Shown: piece after piece, positions 1 to 10,630 of the stretch
How positions within the stretch are numbered: the first letter of the stretch is position 1
Layout: the number at the start of each line of letters is the position of its first letter
From: Scylla paramamosain
Taxonomy: Eukaryota > Arthropoda > Malacostraca > Decapoda > Portunidae
DNA: 64,000 nucleotides
Reading direction: 5' to 3'
Assembly: GCF_035594125.1 (NCBI RefSeq)
Contig: NC_087156.1
Span: 11,676,806 to 11,740,805, forward strand
Notes under the pieces: model-generated
Seen by the model: the letters and a program-made list of their open reading frames with translations, nothing else
Database searches by the model: none
Told to the model about the DNA's origin: nothing
Made by a program: the position numbers and the translations under genes

Positions 1-3000
1 TAGGTAACATAATCAAAAACACTCAAAATACATGTTTTTGGTAATATTACTCTGTTTCTAAATAAAGGGTGTTTTGCATGCGTTTTAGCGTTTTGGTATA
101 TAAGGGGCTAAAAAACACTTAGAAAAAAACACTTGGTAAAAGTTGATTTTATTCCCATGTAATGTGATTGCCCTGCTTTTTAGTGCTTTATTGCCTATCA
201 TGCTAAAAAAAACAAACACTTGAAAGACAAATGGTAATGTCATTTTTTTTTCCCACATAAAGCTACTTTCACATAAAATTTGGGGTTTTGGTAACTAAGA
301 ATGTGAAAAATACTCAAAATACACGCATTTGGTAAGGTTGTTCTGTTTCTCAATTAAGAGTGTTATTCAGGAGTTTCACCATTTTGGTATCTAAGAAACT
401 TCTCCATATATACGAGTTTTTGCGTTTTTTGCCTTGTGCTTCTTGAGAATCTATAAAACATTCATTATACATGTTTCTCGTAATGTCCTTTTGTTAACCA
501 ATATAGAGAGCTTTCCATCCATTTTCGCGTTTTTAATTTTAAGTTCAAAAATACTCAGAATATACCTTTTTGGTAAACTTATTCTATTTTTTTCATGTTG
601 GCTGGTTTGCATCCGTTTTAGCATTTTTCTACTTAAAACACGGAAAAGACACGTTTTCAGTAATTTGTTTTGGATTCCCAAATAGAATGAATTCCATATT
701 GTTAATTGTTTTGGTGACCAACATGCTTAAAAACACTAGAAACACAGGTTTCTCGTAAAGTCGTTTAATTTCCCCATATAGTTGACTTTGCATGCACTTT
801 AGGGTTTTGTACATAACAGTCCGAAAAAGAAAGCTAAAATTAACTTTTTTGATAATGTTCTTTTTTCATATAATTTCCCTGAATTTTGCCAGAATTTTGT
901 GAAGAAGAATAACAAAAAAAAAAAAAAAAAAATCCTATTTATTTACTTTTTTTTTCTCTATAAAGAGGTTTTAGCTTTTTGGTACTTATGGAACTTAAAA
1001 AGACTCATAATACACGTTTCTCGTAATGTCCTTTCGTTTCCCAAACATAGGATTTTTTGCATGTATTAAAGCGTTTTTAGAGGTAACATGATCAAAAACT
1101 CTCAAAATACATGCTTTTGGTAATGTTAATCTGTTTCTCCATAAAGGGTGTTTTGCATGCATTTTAGCGTTTTGGTATATAAGGAGCTCAAAAACACTTA
1201 AAGGCAAGTTCTTGGTAAAAGATGGTTTTATTCCCATATAATGTGATTGACCTCCTTTTTAGTGTTTTATTGCCTAACACGCTCAAAAACACTCAGAAGA
1301 CACTTTTCTGGTAATGTCATTTTTTTACCACATGAAGCTAGTTTTGCATGCAATTTGGGGTTTTGGTAACTAAGAATGTGAAAAACAATCAAAATACACG
1401 CATATCGTAAGGTTGTTCTGTATTCTCAATTAAGAGTGTTATTCCTTAGTTTCAGCATTTTGGTATCTAATAAACTTATCCATATACACGAGTTTTTAAG
1501 TTTTTTGCCTTGTGGTTCTTGTGAAACTATAAAACACTCATTATACAATTTTCTCGTAATGTTCTTTTGTATCTCAATATAGAGTGCTTTCTATCCATTT
1601 TCGCGTTTTTTGTAGATAAGCTCAAAACACTGAAAATATACCTTTTTTGGTAATGTTATTCTATTTATTTTCATATTCGTTGGTTTGCATCTGTTTTAGC
1701 GTTTTTTCTACGTAAAACACTGAAAAGACACTTTTTCAGTAATTTTGTGATGGATTCCCATATTGAGTGACTTCCATATTATATATCGTTTTGGTGCCTA
1801 ACATGCTGAAAAACACTTAAAAGACAGGTTTCTCGTAAAGTCGTTTAATTTCCTCATATAGGTGGCTTTGCATGCACTTTAGAATTTGGTAAATAACAGT
1901 CCGAAAAAAAGCTAAAATTAATTTTTTTTCATAACTTTCTTTTCTTACATAATTTTCCTGAATTTTCCCAGAATTTTGGCATCTTGGTACCTCTGAAGAT
2001 GAATAACAGAAAAATAAATAAATTCCTATCTTTTTATTCATTTATTTATTATTTTTTTTCTATAAACAGTGTTATTTATGGGTTTTAGCTAAATGGTACT
2101 TAAAGAACTTAAAAACACTCGTAATACATGTTTCTCGAAATGCCCTTTAATTTCCCAAACATAAGGTTCTTTGCATGTATTTAAGAGTTTTTATAGGTAA
2201 CATGATCAAGAACACTCAAAATACATGTTTTTGGTAATGTTATTCTCTTTCTCCATAAAGGGTGTTTTGCATTCGTTTTAGCGTTTTGGTATATAACGAG
2301 CTCAAAAACACTTAAAGGCAAGTTGTTAGTAAAAGTTAGTTTTATTCCCATGTAATGTGATTGCCCTGCTTTTTAGTGCTTTATTGCCTATCATGCTAAA
2401 AAAAAAAAAACTAGCTTTTTGGTACTTAAGGAATTTAAAAACACTTATAATACACATTTCTCGTAATGTCCTTTCGTTTCTTAAACATAAGGTTTTTTGC
2501 CTGTATTTAAGCGTTTTTATAGATAACATGATCAAAAACACTTAAAATATATGTTTTTGGTAATTTTATTCTCTTTCTCCATAAAAGGTGTTTTGCATGC
2601 GTTTCAGCGTTTTGGTATGTAATTAGCACAAAAACACTTAAAGGCAAGTTCTTGGTAAAAGTTGTTATTATTCCCATGTAATGTGATTCCTCTGCTTTTT
2701 AGTGCTTTATTGCCTAACACGCTGAAAAACACTTAAAAGACACTTTTCTGGTAATATCATTTTTCTTCCCACATAAAACTAGTTTTGCATGGAGTTTGGG
2801 GTTTTGGTAACTAAGAATGTGAAAAAAACTCAAAACACAGGCATTTAGTAAGGTTGTTCTATTTCTTAATTAAAAGTGTTATTCATGAGTTTCAGCATTT
2901 TGGTATGTAAGAAACTTTTCTAATACACATATTTGGTAAGGTATTTCTGTTTCAAAATTAAAAGTGTTATTGATGAGTTTCAGCTTTTTGGTATGTAAGA

Positions 3001-6000
3001 AACTTTTTTATGTACACGAGTTTTTGAGTATTTTACCTTGTGGTTCTTTTCAAACTATAAAACACTCATACACGTTTCTCGTAATGTCCTCTTCTTTGCC
3101 AATATCAAGTGCTTTCCATCCATTTTTGCATTTTTTTTAGGTAACAAGCTCAAAAACACATCAAAATATATATTTTTGGTAATGTTATTCTATTTCTTCA
3201 TATTGGTTGGTTTGCATCCATTTTAGCGTTTTTCTACGTAAATCACTGAAAAGACACGTTTTAAGTAATATTGTTGAGATTGCTGAAAAACACTCAAAAG
3301 ACAGGTTTCTGGTAAAGTCGTGTAATTTCCCCATATAGCTGGATTTGCATGCACTTCAGAGTTTGTACATAACTCCAGAAAAAAGCTAAAATAATTTTTT
3401 TTATAATGATTTTTTTTTTTACAAAATTTCCATGAATTTTGCCAGAATTGTGGCATCTCGGTACCTAAGAAGATGAATAACAATTTTTTTTTCTCTCTCT
3501 ATAAAGAGTTATTTGTGGGTTTTAGCTTTTTGGTACTTAAGAAACTTAAAAACACTCATAATACACGATTTTCGTAATGTTTTTTTCATTTTCCAAACAT
3601 AGGGTTCTTTGCATGTATTTAAGCATTTTTATAGGTAACATGATCAAAAACACTCAAAATACATGTTTCTGGTAATGTTATTCTGTTTCTCCATAAAGGG
3701 TGTTTTGGGTGCGTTTTAGCGTTTTGGTATGTAAGAAGCTCAAAAACACGTAAAGGCAGGTTCTTGGTAAAAGTTGGTTTAGTTAGTGCCTATCACGCTC
3801 AAAAACACTCAAAAGACACTTTCTTGGTAATGTAATTTTTTCCCACATAAAGCTAGTTTCGCATGTAATTTTTGGTTTTGGTAACTAAGAATGTGAAAAG
3901 CACTCAAAATACATGCATTTGGTAAGGATGTTCTGTATTCTTAATTAAGAGTGTTATTTCTGAGTTTCAGCTTTTTGGTTTCTAAGAAACTTCTCCATAT
4001 ACACCGAGTTTTTGCGATTTTTGCCCTGTGGCTGTTGTGAAACTATAAAACACTCATTATACACGTTTCTCGTAATTTCCTTTTATATCCCAATATAGAG
4101 TGCTTTCCATTCATTTTCGCGTTTTTTGAAGGTAAGAACCTCAAAAACACTCAAAATATACCTTTTAGGTAATGTTATTCTATTTCTCCATATTCGTTGG
4201 TTTGCATCCGATTTAGCGTTTTTCTATGTAAAACACTGAAAAGACACTTTTTCAGTAATTTTGTGATGGATTCCCACATTTAGTGACTTCCATATTATTT
4301 ATCATTTTGGTGCCTAACATGATGAAAAAAAACCACAAAAGACAGGTTTCTGGTAAGGTCGTTTAATTTCCCCATATAGGTGGCTTTGCATGCATTTTAG
4401 GGTTTGGTATATAACAGTCCGAAAAAAAAGCTAAAATTAATTCTTTTTCATAATGTTCTTTATTCACATAATTTCTCTGAATTTAGGCAGAATTTTAGCA
4501 TCTATGTACCTATGAAGATGAATAAAAAAAAATCCTATTTTTTTATTTATTTTTTTTCTCTATAAAAAAGTGTTATTTTTAGGTTTTAGCTTTTTGGTAC
4601 TTAAAGAACTTAAAAACACTCATAATACACGTTTCTTGAAATGTCCTTTCGTTTCCCAAACATAAGATTCTTTGCATGTATTTAAGCGTTTTTATAGGTA
4701 GCATGATCAAAAACACTCAAAATACATGTTTTTGGTAATATTATTCTGTTTCTAAATAAAGGGTGTTTTGCATGCGTTTTAGCGTTTTGATATATAAGGA
4801 GCTCAAAAACACTTAGAAAAACACTTGGTAAAAGTTGATTTTATTCCCATGTAATGTGATTGCCCTGCTTTTTAGGGCTTTATTGCCTATCATGCTAAAA
4901 AAAAAAAAAAACACTTAAAAGACACTTTTCTGGTAATGTCATTTTTTTTCCCACATAAAGCTACTTTCACATAAAATTTTGGGTATTGGTAACTAAGAAT
5001 GTGAAAAACACTCAAAATACACGCATTTCGTAAGGTTGTTCTGTTTCTCAATTAAGAGTGTTATTCAGGAGTTTTACCATTTTAGTATCTAAGAAACTTC
5101 TCCATATATACAAGTTCTTGCGTTTTTTGCCTTGTGCTTCTTGAGAATCTATAAAACACTCATTATACATGTTTCTCGTAATGCCCTTTTGTTAACCAAT
5201 ATAGAGAGCTTTCCATCCATTTTTCGCGTTTTTTTTTTTTTTTTGTAAAAAGCTCAAAAATACTCAAAATATACCTTTTTGGTAATCTTATTCTATTTTT
5301 TCATGTTGGCTGGTTTGCATCCGTTTTAGCATTTTTCTACTTAAAACACGGAAAAGACACGTTTTCAGTAATTTGTTTTGGATTCCCAAATAGAATGAAT
5401 TCCATATTGTTAATTGTTTTGGTGACTAACATGCTGAAAATACTAGAAACACAGGTTTCTCGTAAAGTCGTTTAATTTCCCCATATAGTTGGCTTTGCAT
5501 GCACTTTAGGGTTTTGTACATAACAGTCCGAAAAAAAAGCTAAAATTAACTTTTTTGATAATGTTCTTTTTTCATATAATTTCCCTGAATTTTGCCAGAA
5601 TTTTGTGATCTTGGTACCTATGAAGAAGAATAACAAAAAAAAAAAAAAATCCTATTTATTTATTTACTTTTTTTTTTTCTCTATAAAGAGGTTTTAGCTT
5701 TTTGGTACTTATGGAACTTAAAAAGACTCATAATACACGTTTCTCCTAATGTCCTTTCGTTTCCCACACATAGGGTTTTTTGCATGTATTAAAGCGTTAT
5801 TAGAGGTAACATAATCAAAAACTCTCAAAATACATGTTTTTGGTAATGTTAATCTATTTCTCCATAAAGGGTGTTTTGCAGGCGTTTTAGCGTTTTGGTA
5901 TATAAGGAGCTCAAAAACACTTAAAGGCAAGTTCTTGGTAAAAGATGGTTTTATTCCCATATAATGTGATTGACCTCCTTTTTAGTGTTTTATTGCCTAA

Positions 6001-9000
6001 CACGCTCAAAAACACTCAAAAGACACTTTTTTTTTTTTTTACCACATAAAAGCTAGTTTTGTATGGAATTTGGGGTTTTGGTAACTAAGAATGTGAAAAA
6101 CAATCAAAATACACGCATATCGTAAGGTTGTTCTATATTCTCAATTAAGAGTGTTATTCCTTAGTTTCAGCATTTTGGTATCTAAGAAACTTATCCATAT
6201 ACACGAGTTTTTAAGTTTTTTGCCTTGTGGTTCTTGTGAAACTATAAAACACTCATTATACAATTTTCTCGTAATGTTCTTTTGTATCTCAATATGGAGT
6301 GCTTTGTATCCATTCTCGCGTTTTTTGTAGATAAGAAGCTCAAAAACACTGGTAATGTTATTCTATTTTTTCATATTCGTTGGTTTGTATCCGTTTTAGC
6401 GTTTTTTCTACGTATAATACTGAAAAGACACTTTTTCAGTAATTTTGTGATGGATTCCCATATTGAGTGACTTCAATATTATATATCGTTTTGGTGCCTA
6501 ACATGCTGAAAACACTCAAAAGACAGGTTTCTCGTAAAGTCGTTTAATTTCCTCATATAGGTGGCTTTGCATGCACTTTAGGGTTTGGTACATAACAGTC
6601 CGAAAAAAAGCTAAAATTTTTTTTCATAGTTTTTTTTTCTTACATAATTTTCCTGAATTTTGCCAGAATTTTTGCATCTTGGTACCTATGAAGATGAATA
6701 ACAAAAAAAAAAAAAATAGATAAATTCCTATCTTTTTATTCATTTATTTATTTTTTTCTATAAACAGTGTTATTTAGGGGTTTTAGCTAAATGGTACTTA
6801 AAGAACTTAAAAACACTCGTAATACATGTTTCTCGAAATGTCCTTTTATTTCCCAAACATAAGGTTCTTTGCATGTATTTAAGAGTTTTTATAGGTAACA
6901 TGATCAAAAACACTCCAAATACATGTTTTTGGTAATGTTATTCTCTTTCTCCATAGAGGGTGTTTTGCATTCGTTTTAGTGTTTTGGTATATAAGGAGCT
7001 CAAAAACACTTAAAGGCAAGTTGTTAGTAAAAGTTAGTTTTATTCTAAGAATGTGAAAAACACTCAAAATACACGCATTTGGTAAGGTTGTTCTGTTTCT
7101 CAATTTAGAGTGTTATTCAGGAGTTTCATCATTTTGGTATCTAAGAAACTTCTCCATACATATGAGTTTTTACGTTTTTTGCCTTGTGATTCTTGAGAAT
7201 CTATAAAACACTCATTATCCACGTTTCTCGTAATGTCCTTTTGTTAACCAATAGACAGAGCTTTGCATCCATTTTCGCGTTTTTTGTAAGTAAAAAGCTA
7301 AAAAAACACTCAAATTATACCTTTTTGGTAATCTTATTCTATTTCTTCATATTGGTTGGTTTGCATCCGTTTTAGCGTTTTTCTACGTAAAACACAAAGA
7401 AGACACGTTTAAAGTAATTTTGTTTTGGATTCCCACATAGAATGACTTCAATATTATTTATTGTTTTGGTGACTAACATGCTCAAAGACACTAGAAACAC
7501 AGGTTTCTCGTAAAGTCGTTTAATTTCCCCATATAGTTGGCTTTGCATGCACTTCATGGTTTGGTACATAACAGTCCGAAAAAGCTAAAATTAACTTTTT
7601 CGATAATGTTCTTTTTACACATAATTTCCTTGAATTTTGCCAGAATTTTGGCATCTCAGTACCTATGAAGAAGAATAAAAAAAAAAAAAAAAAATCCTAT
7701 TTTTTAATTATTTCTTTATTTTTTCTCTATAAAGAGGTTTTAGTTTTTTGGTACTTATGGAACTTTAAAACACACATAATACACGTTTCTCATAATGTCC
7801 TTTCGTTTCCCAGACATAGGGTTCTTTGCATGTATTTAAGCGTTTTCAGAGGTAACATGATCAAAAACACTCAAAATAAATGTTTTTGGTAATGTTAATC
7901 TGTTTCTCCATAAAGGGTGTTTTGCATGTGTTTTAGCGTTTTGGTATATAAGGAGTTAAAAAACACTTAAAAGTTGGTTTTATTCCCATGTAATGTGATT
8001 GCCCTCCTTTTTAGTGCTTTATTGCCTAACTCTCTCAAAAACCCTCAAACGATTTTTTTCTGGTAATGTCATTTTTTTCCCACATAAAGCTAGTTTCGCA
8101 TGCAATTTGGGGTTCTAGTAACTAAGAATGTGAAAAGCACTCAAAATACACGCATTTAGTAAAGTTATTCTGTTTCTTAATTAAGAGTGTTATTCAGGAG
8201 TTTCAGCATTTTGGTATCTAAGAAACTTCTCCATATACACTAGTTTTTGCGTTTTTTGCTTCGTGGTTCTTGTGAAACTATAAAATACTCATTATACACG
8301 TTTCTCGTAATGTCTTTTTATTTCCCAATATAGAGTGCTTTGTATAAATTTTGACGTTTTTTTTTTTTGTTGGTCACAAGCTCAAAAATACTTAAAATAT
8401 ACCTTTTTGGTAATGTTATTCTATTTCTTCATATTGGTCTGTTTGCATCCGTTTTAGCGTTTTTTACGTAAAACACTGAAAAGACACGTTTTCAGTAATT
8501 TTGCTTTGGATTCCCATATAGAGTGACTTCCATATTATTTATCGTTTTGGTGCCTAACATGCTGAAAAACACTCAAAAGACAGTTTGTAAAGTCGTTTAA
8601 TTTTCCCATATAGATGGCTTTGCATGCACTTTAGGGTTTGGTACATAATAGTCCGGAAAAAAAAGGTAAAATTAACTTTTTCGATAATGTTCTTTTATCC
8701 ACATAATTTCCCTGAATTTTAACAGAATTTTGGCATCTCGGTACCTCTGAAGATAAATAACAAAAAAAAAAAAAATAAATAAATAATTTTTGTTTATTTC
8801 ATTTATTTATTTTTATTTATTTATTTATTTTTTATTTTTTGTTTTTTCATAAAGAGTGTTATTTGTGGGTTTTAGCTTTTTGGTATTTAAGTAACTTAAA
8901 AACACTTATAATACACGTTTCTCGTAATGTCCTTTCGTTTCCCAAACATAGGATTCTTTGCATGTATTTAAGCGTTTTTATAGGTAACATGATCAAAAAC

Positions 9001-9810
9001 ACTCAAAATACATGTTTTTTGTAATGTTATTGTGTTTCTCCATAAAGGATTTTTTGCATTCGTTTTAGCGTTTTGGTATGTAAGGAGCTCAAAAATATTT
9101 AAAGGCAAGTTCTTGGTAAAAGTTTTTTTTATTCACATGTAATGTGATTGCCCTTCTTTTTAGTACTTTATTGCCTAACACGCTCATAAACACTCAAAAA
9201 ACTTTTTTCTGGCAATATAATTTTTTCCCCACATAAACCTAGTTTCGCATGCAATTTTTTGTTTTGGTAACTAAGAATGTGAAAAACACTCAAAATACAC
9301 GCATTTGGTAAGGTTGTTCTGTATCTCAATCAAGAGTGTTATTCATGAGTTTCAGCATATTGGTATCTAAGAAACTTTTGCATTGTGGTTGTTGTGAAAC
9401 TATAAAACACTCATTATACAGGTTTCTCGTAATGTCCTTTTGTTTCCCAATATAGCGTGCTTTGCATCCATTTTCGCGTTTTTTGTAGGTAACAGGCTCA
9501 AAAACACTCAAAATATACCTTTTTGGCAATGTTATACTATTTCTTCATGTTGGTTTGTTTGCATCCGTTTTAGCGTGTTTCTACGTAAAACACTGAAAAG
9601 ACAAGTGTTAAGTGATTTTGTTTTGGATTCCCATACAGAGTGACTTCCATATTATTTATTGTTTTGGTGCCTAACATGCTGAAAAACACTCAAAAGACAG
9701 GTTTCTGGTAAAGTCGTTTAATTTCCCTATAGAGGTGGCTTTGCATGCAATTTAGGTTTTGGTACATAACTGTCCGAAAAAAAGCTAAAATTAATTTTTT
9801 TTTGATAATG
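1..9810 (+). repeat. Satellite array, block 1 (11-monomer HOR, forward)
   Basis: A tandem array with about nine passages of an HOR of roughly 1.1 kb. The A-type monomer start (gatcaaaaac and variants) recurs near positions 14, 1,093, 2,207, 2,527, 3,643, 4,708, 5,816, 6,905, 7,861 and 8,993. Most intervals are 1.06-1.13 kb. The short ones (2,207-2,527 and 6,905-7,861) mark unequal exchange or deletion. At about 7,045 a B monomer runs directly into the end of a C monomer, so most of C is lost. Each monomer opens with a CAAAAACACTC-like box, has a TGGTAATGTT-like box about 25 bp in, and ends with GCATG and GCGTTTTGGTA boxes. I see no gene here. The short open frames read through repeat sequence in several registers. 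Confidence 0.93.
4708..5815 (+). repeat. Representative complete HOR unit (monomers A-K)
   Basis: A unit of 1,108 bp with all eleven monomer types. Approximate starts: A 4,708; B 4,804; C 4,897; D 5,003; E 5,151; F 5,254; G 5,351; H 5,436; I 5,528; J 5,628; K 5,719; the next A is at 5,816. Useful type-specific marks: B has ccctgcttttt; C has aagctag or a close variant; D is about 148 bp because of an extra stretch ending in gttttttgcc; E and K share tttctcgtaatg; F has ggttggtttgcatcc or a variant; G has ttggattccc; H has gtaaagtcg; I has gaattttgcc; J has an A-run then a T-rich tract. Monomers of one type in different units look more alike than neighbouring monomers, which is the definition of an HOR. 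Confidence 0.88.
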
Positions 9811-10032
9811 CAAGGCGATGGTATGCGATTCTGACCTAATTAATCTACATACTCTCGTGTCATCCGCAAATTTACTAACAACACTACTAATTCCACTATC
9901 CAAGTCATTGACATATATTACAAACAACATCGGCCCTAATACTAATAATCCCTTTGTCACCCCACTAATTACTTGACCCCACTCGGATTTAGAGCCGTTT
10001 ATTACAACACTCTGTCGCCTGCCGCTTGGCAA
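9808..10032 (-). pseudogene. LINE reverse transcriptase fragment (YVND / FADD part)
   Basis: The open frame reads MPSGRRQSVV, then SGVTKG, GPMLFVIYVNDLD, then SKFADDTRVC and IRSESHTIAL. These are blocks of a CR1/Jockey-group RT. FADD carries the second pair of catalytic aspartates that would bind metal in the polymerase palm. The usual GVPQGSVLGP is degenerated to GVTKGLLVLGP. The frame crosses the deletion edge at 9,811 and continues into satellite DNA down to 9,727, so its last 27 or so residues are not LINE sequence. The N-terminal palm motif with the first catalytic aspartate is missing, so the fragment cannot encode an active enzyme. Confidence 0.85.
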
Positions 10033-10630
10033 TGACCTTATCCAGATTACTTATAACCTTTTTCCAATTCTTAAATACTGTGGAATATATTTCATCTGGT
10101 CCTGGTGACTTGAACTTTTCAGCTTATCTATCTCCTGTTCCACTATCTCTTTAGTTATGGTAATATCTGTCAGCTTCTCATTTTCTTCTACTCTAAATAT
10201 CTTCTCACTATTCGGCAAATCCTGCATGTTTTCCTGGGCAAAGACAGTTAAAAAATACTCGTTCACAATTTTACTAATCTACTCCCAACAACTAAGCAGG
10301 TCCCATTCTGCTGTCTTTAAGGAACTATTGTTTCTCTATTCTTCGTCTTATATGCCTGATAAAATCCCTTGGGTTCCATCTTCGCTTGGCTGGCTACCTT
10401 TAATTCATAACTATTTTTAGCTTTCCTTGTTAAACTCCTGACTTTTCAAATTCATTATATAATGGCCTTAAAACCACTTCCCCTGTCTTTAATCTCATAT
10501 ATACTTCTCTTTCGCCCTATGTAATGTTTTAATCTCAGTCATCCATTTAGGATCATTCTTCTGCGATCTTATTCTTCTGTAAGGGATATTCCCTAACTGT
10601 CCTGAATGTAATTTATCAACGAAATATTTA
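9811..10630 (-). mobile_element. CR1-like LINE, copy 1 (3' half deleted, internal deletion)
   Basis: A minus-strand fragment of a non-LTR retrotransposon. The LINE's 5' side lies at the high coordinate. It starts inside a satellite monomer (aaatatttatttcgcttcc at about 10,622-10,640) and is cut off abruptly at 9,811, where satellite resumes. Its sequence is nearly colinear with 20,380-21,200. It keeps the linker before the reverse transcriptase and the YVND / FADD half of the RT domain. It lacks about 400 bp that copy 3 has between the linker and the SGVTKG region, and it lacks everything 3' of the RT palm. The family call rests on the RT blocks and on the non-poly(A) 3' end seen in the sister copies. 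Confidence 0.88.
10051..10266 (-). pseudogene. LINE linker / RT N-terminal fragment
   Basis: An open frame of 71 codons with EYFLTVFAQEN, EKLTDITITKEIV and IDKLKSS. This matches the segment that in CR1/Jockey ORF2 proteins joins the endonuclease to the RT, ahead of the usual KSPGPDxI motif. That motif is frameshifted here (the frame reads SSSHQDQMKYIPQ instead). The same fragment recurs at 20,621-20,812 and, with further damage, at about 42,985-43,185. No function is expected. Confidence 0.75.

Noticed and set aside
434..9643. Many open frames of 60-100 codons in the forward satellite
   Set aside because: They recur in step with the repeats, occur on both strands over the same bases, consist of Phe/Lys/Asn/Leu-rich text and change register at A/T tracts. 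No domain or conserved start is seen.
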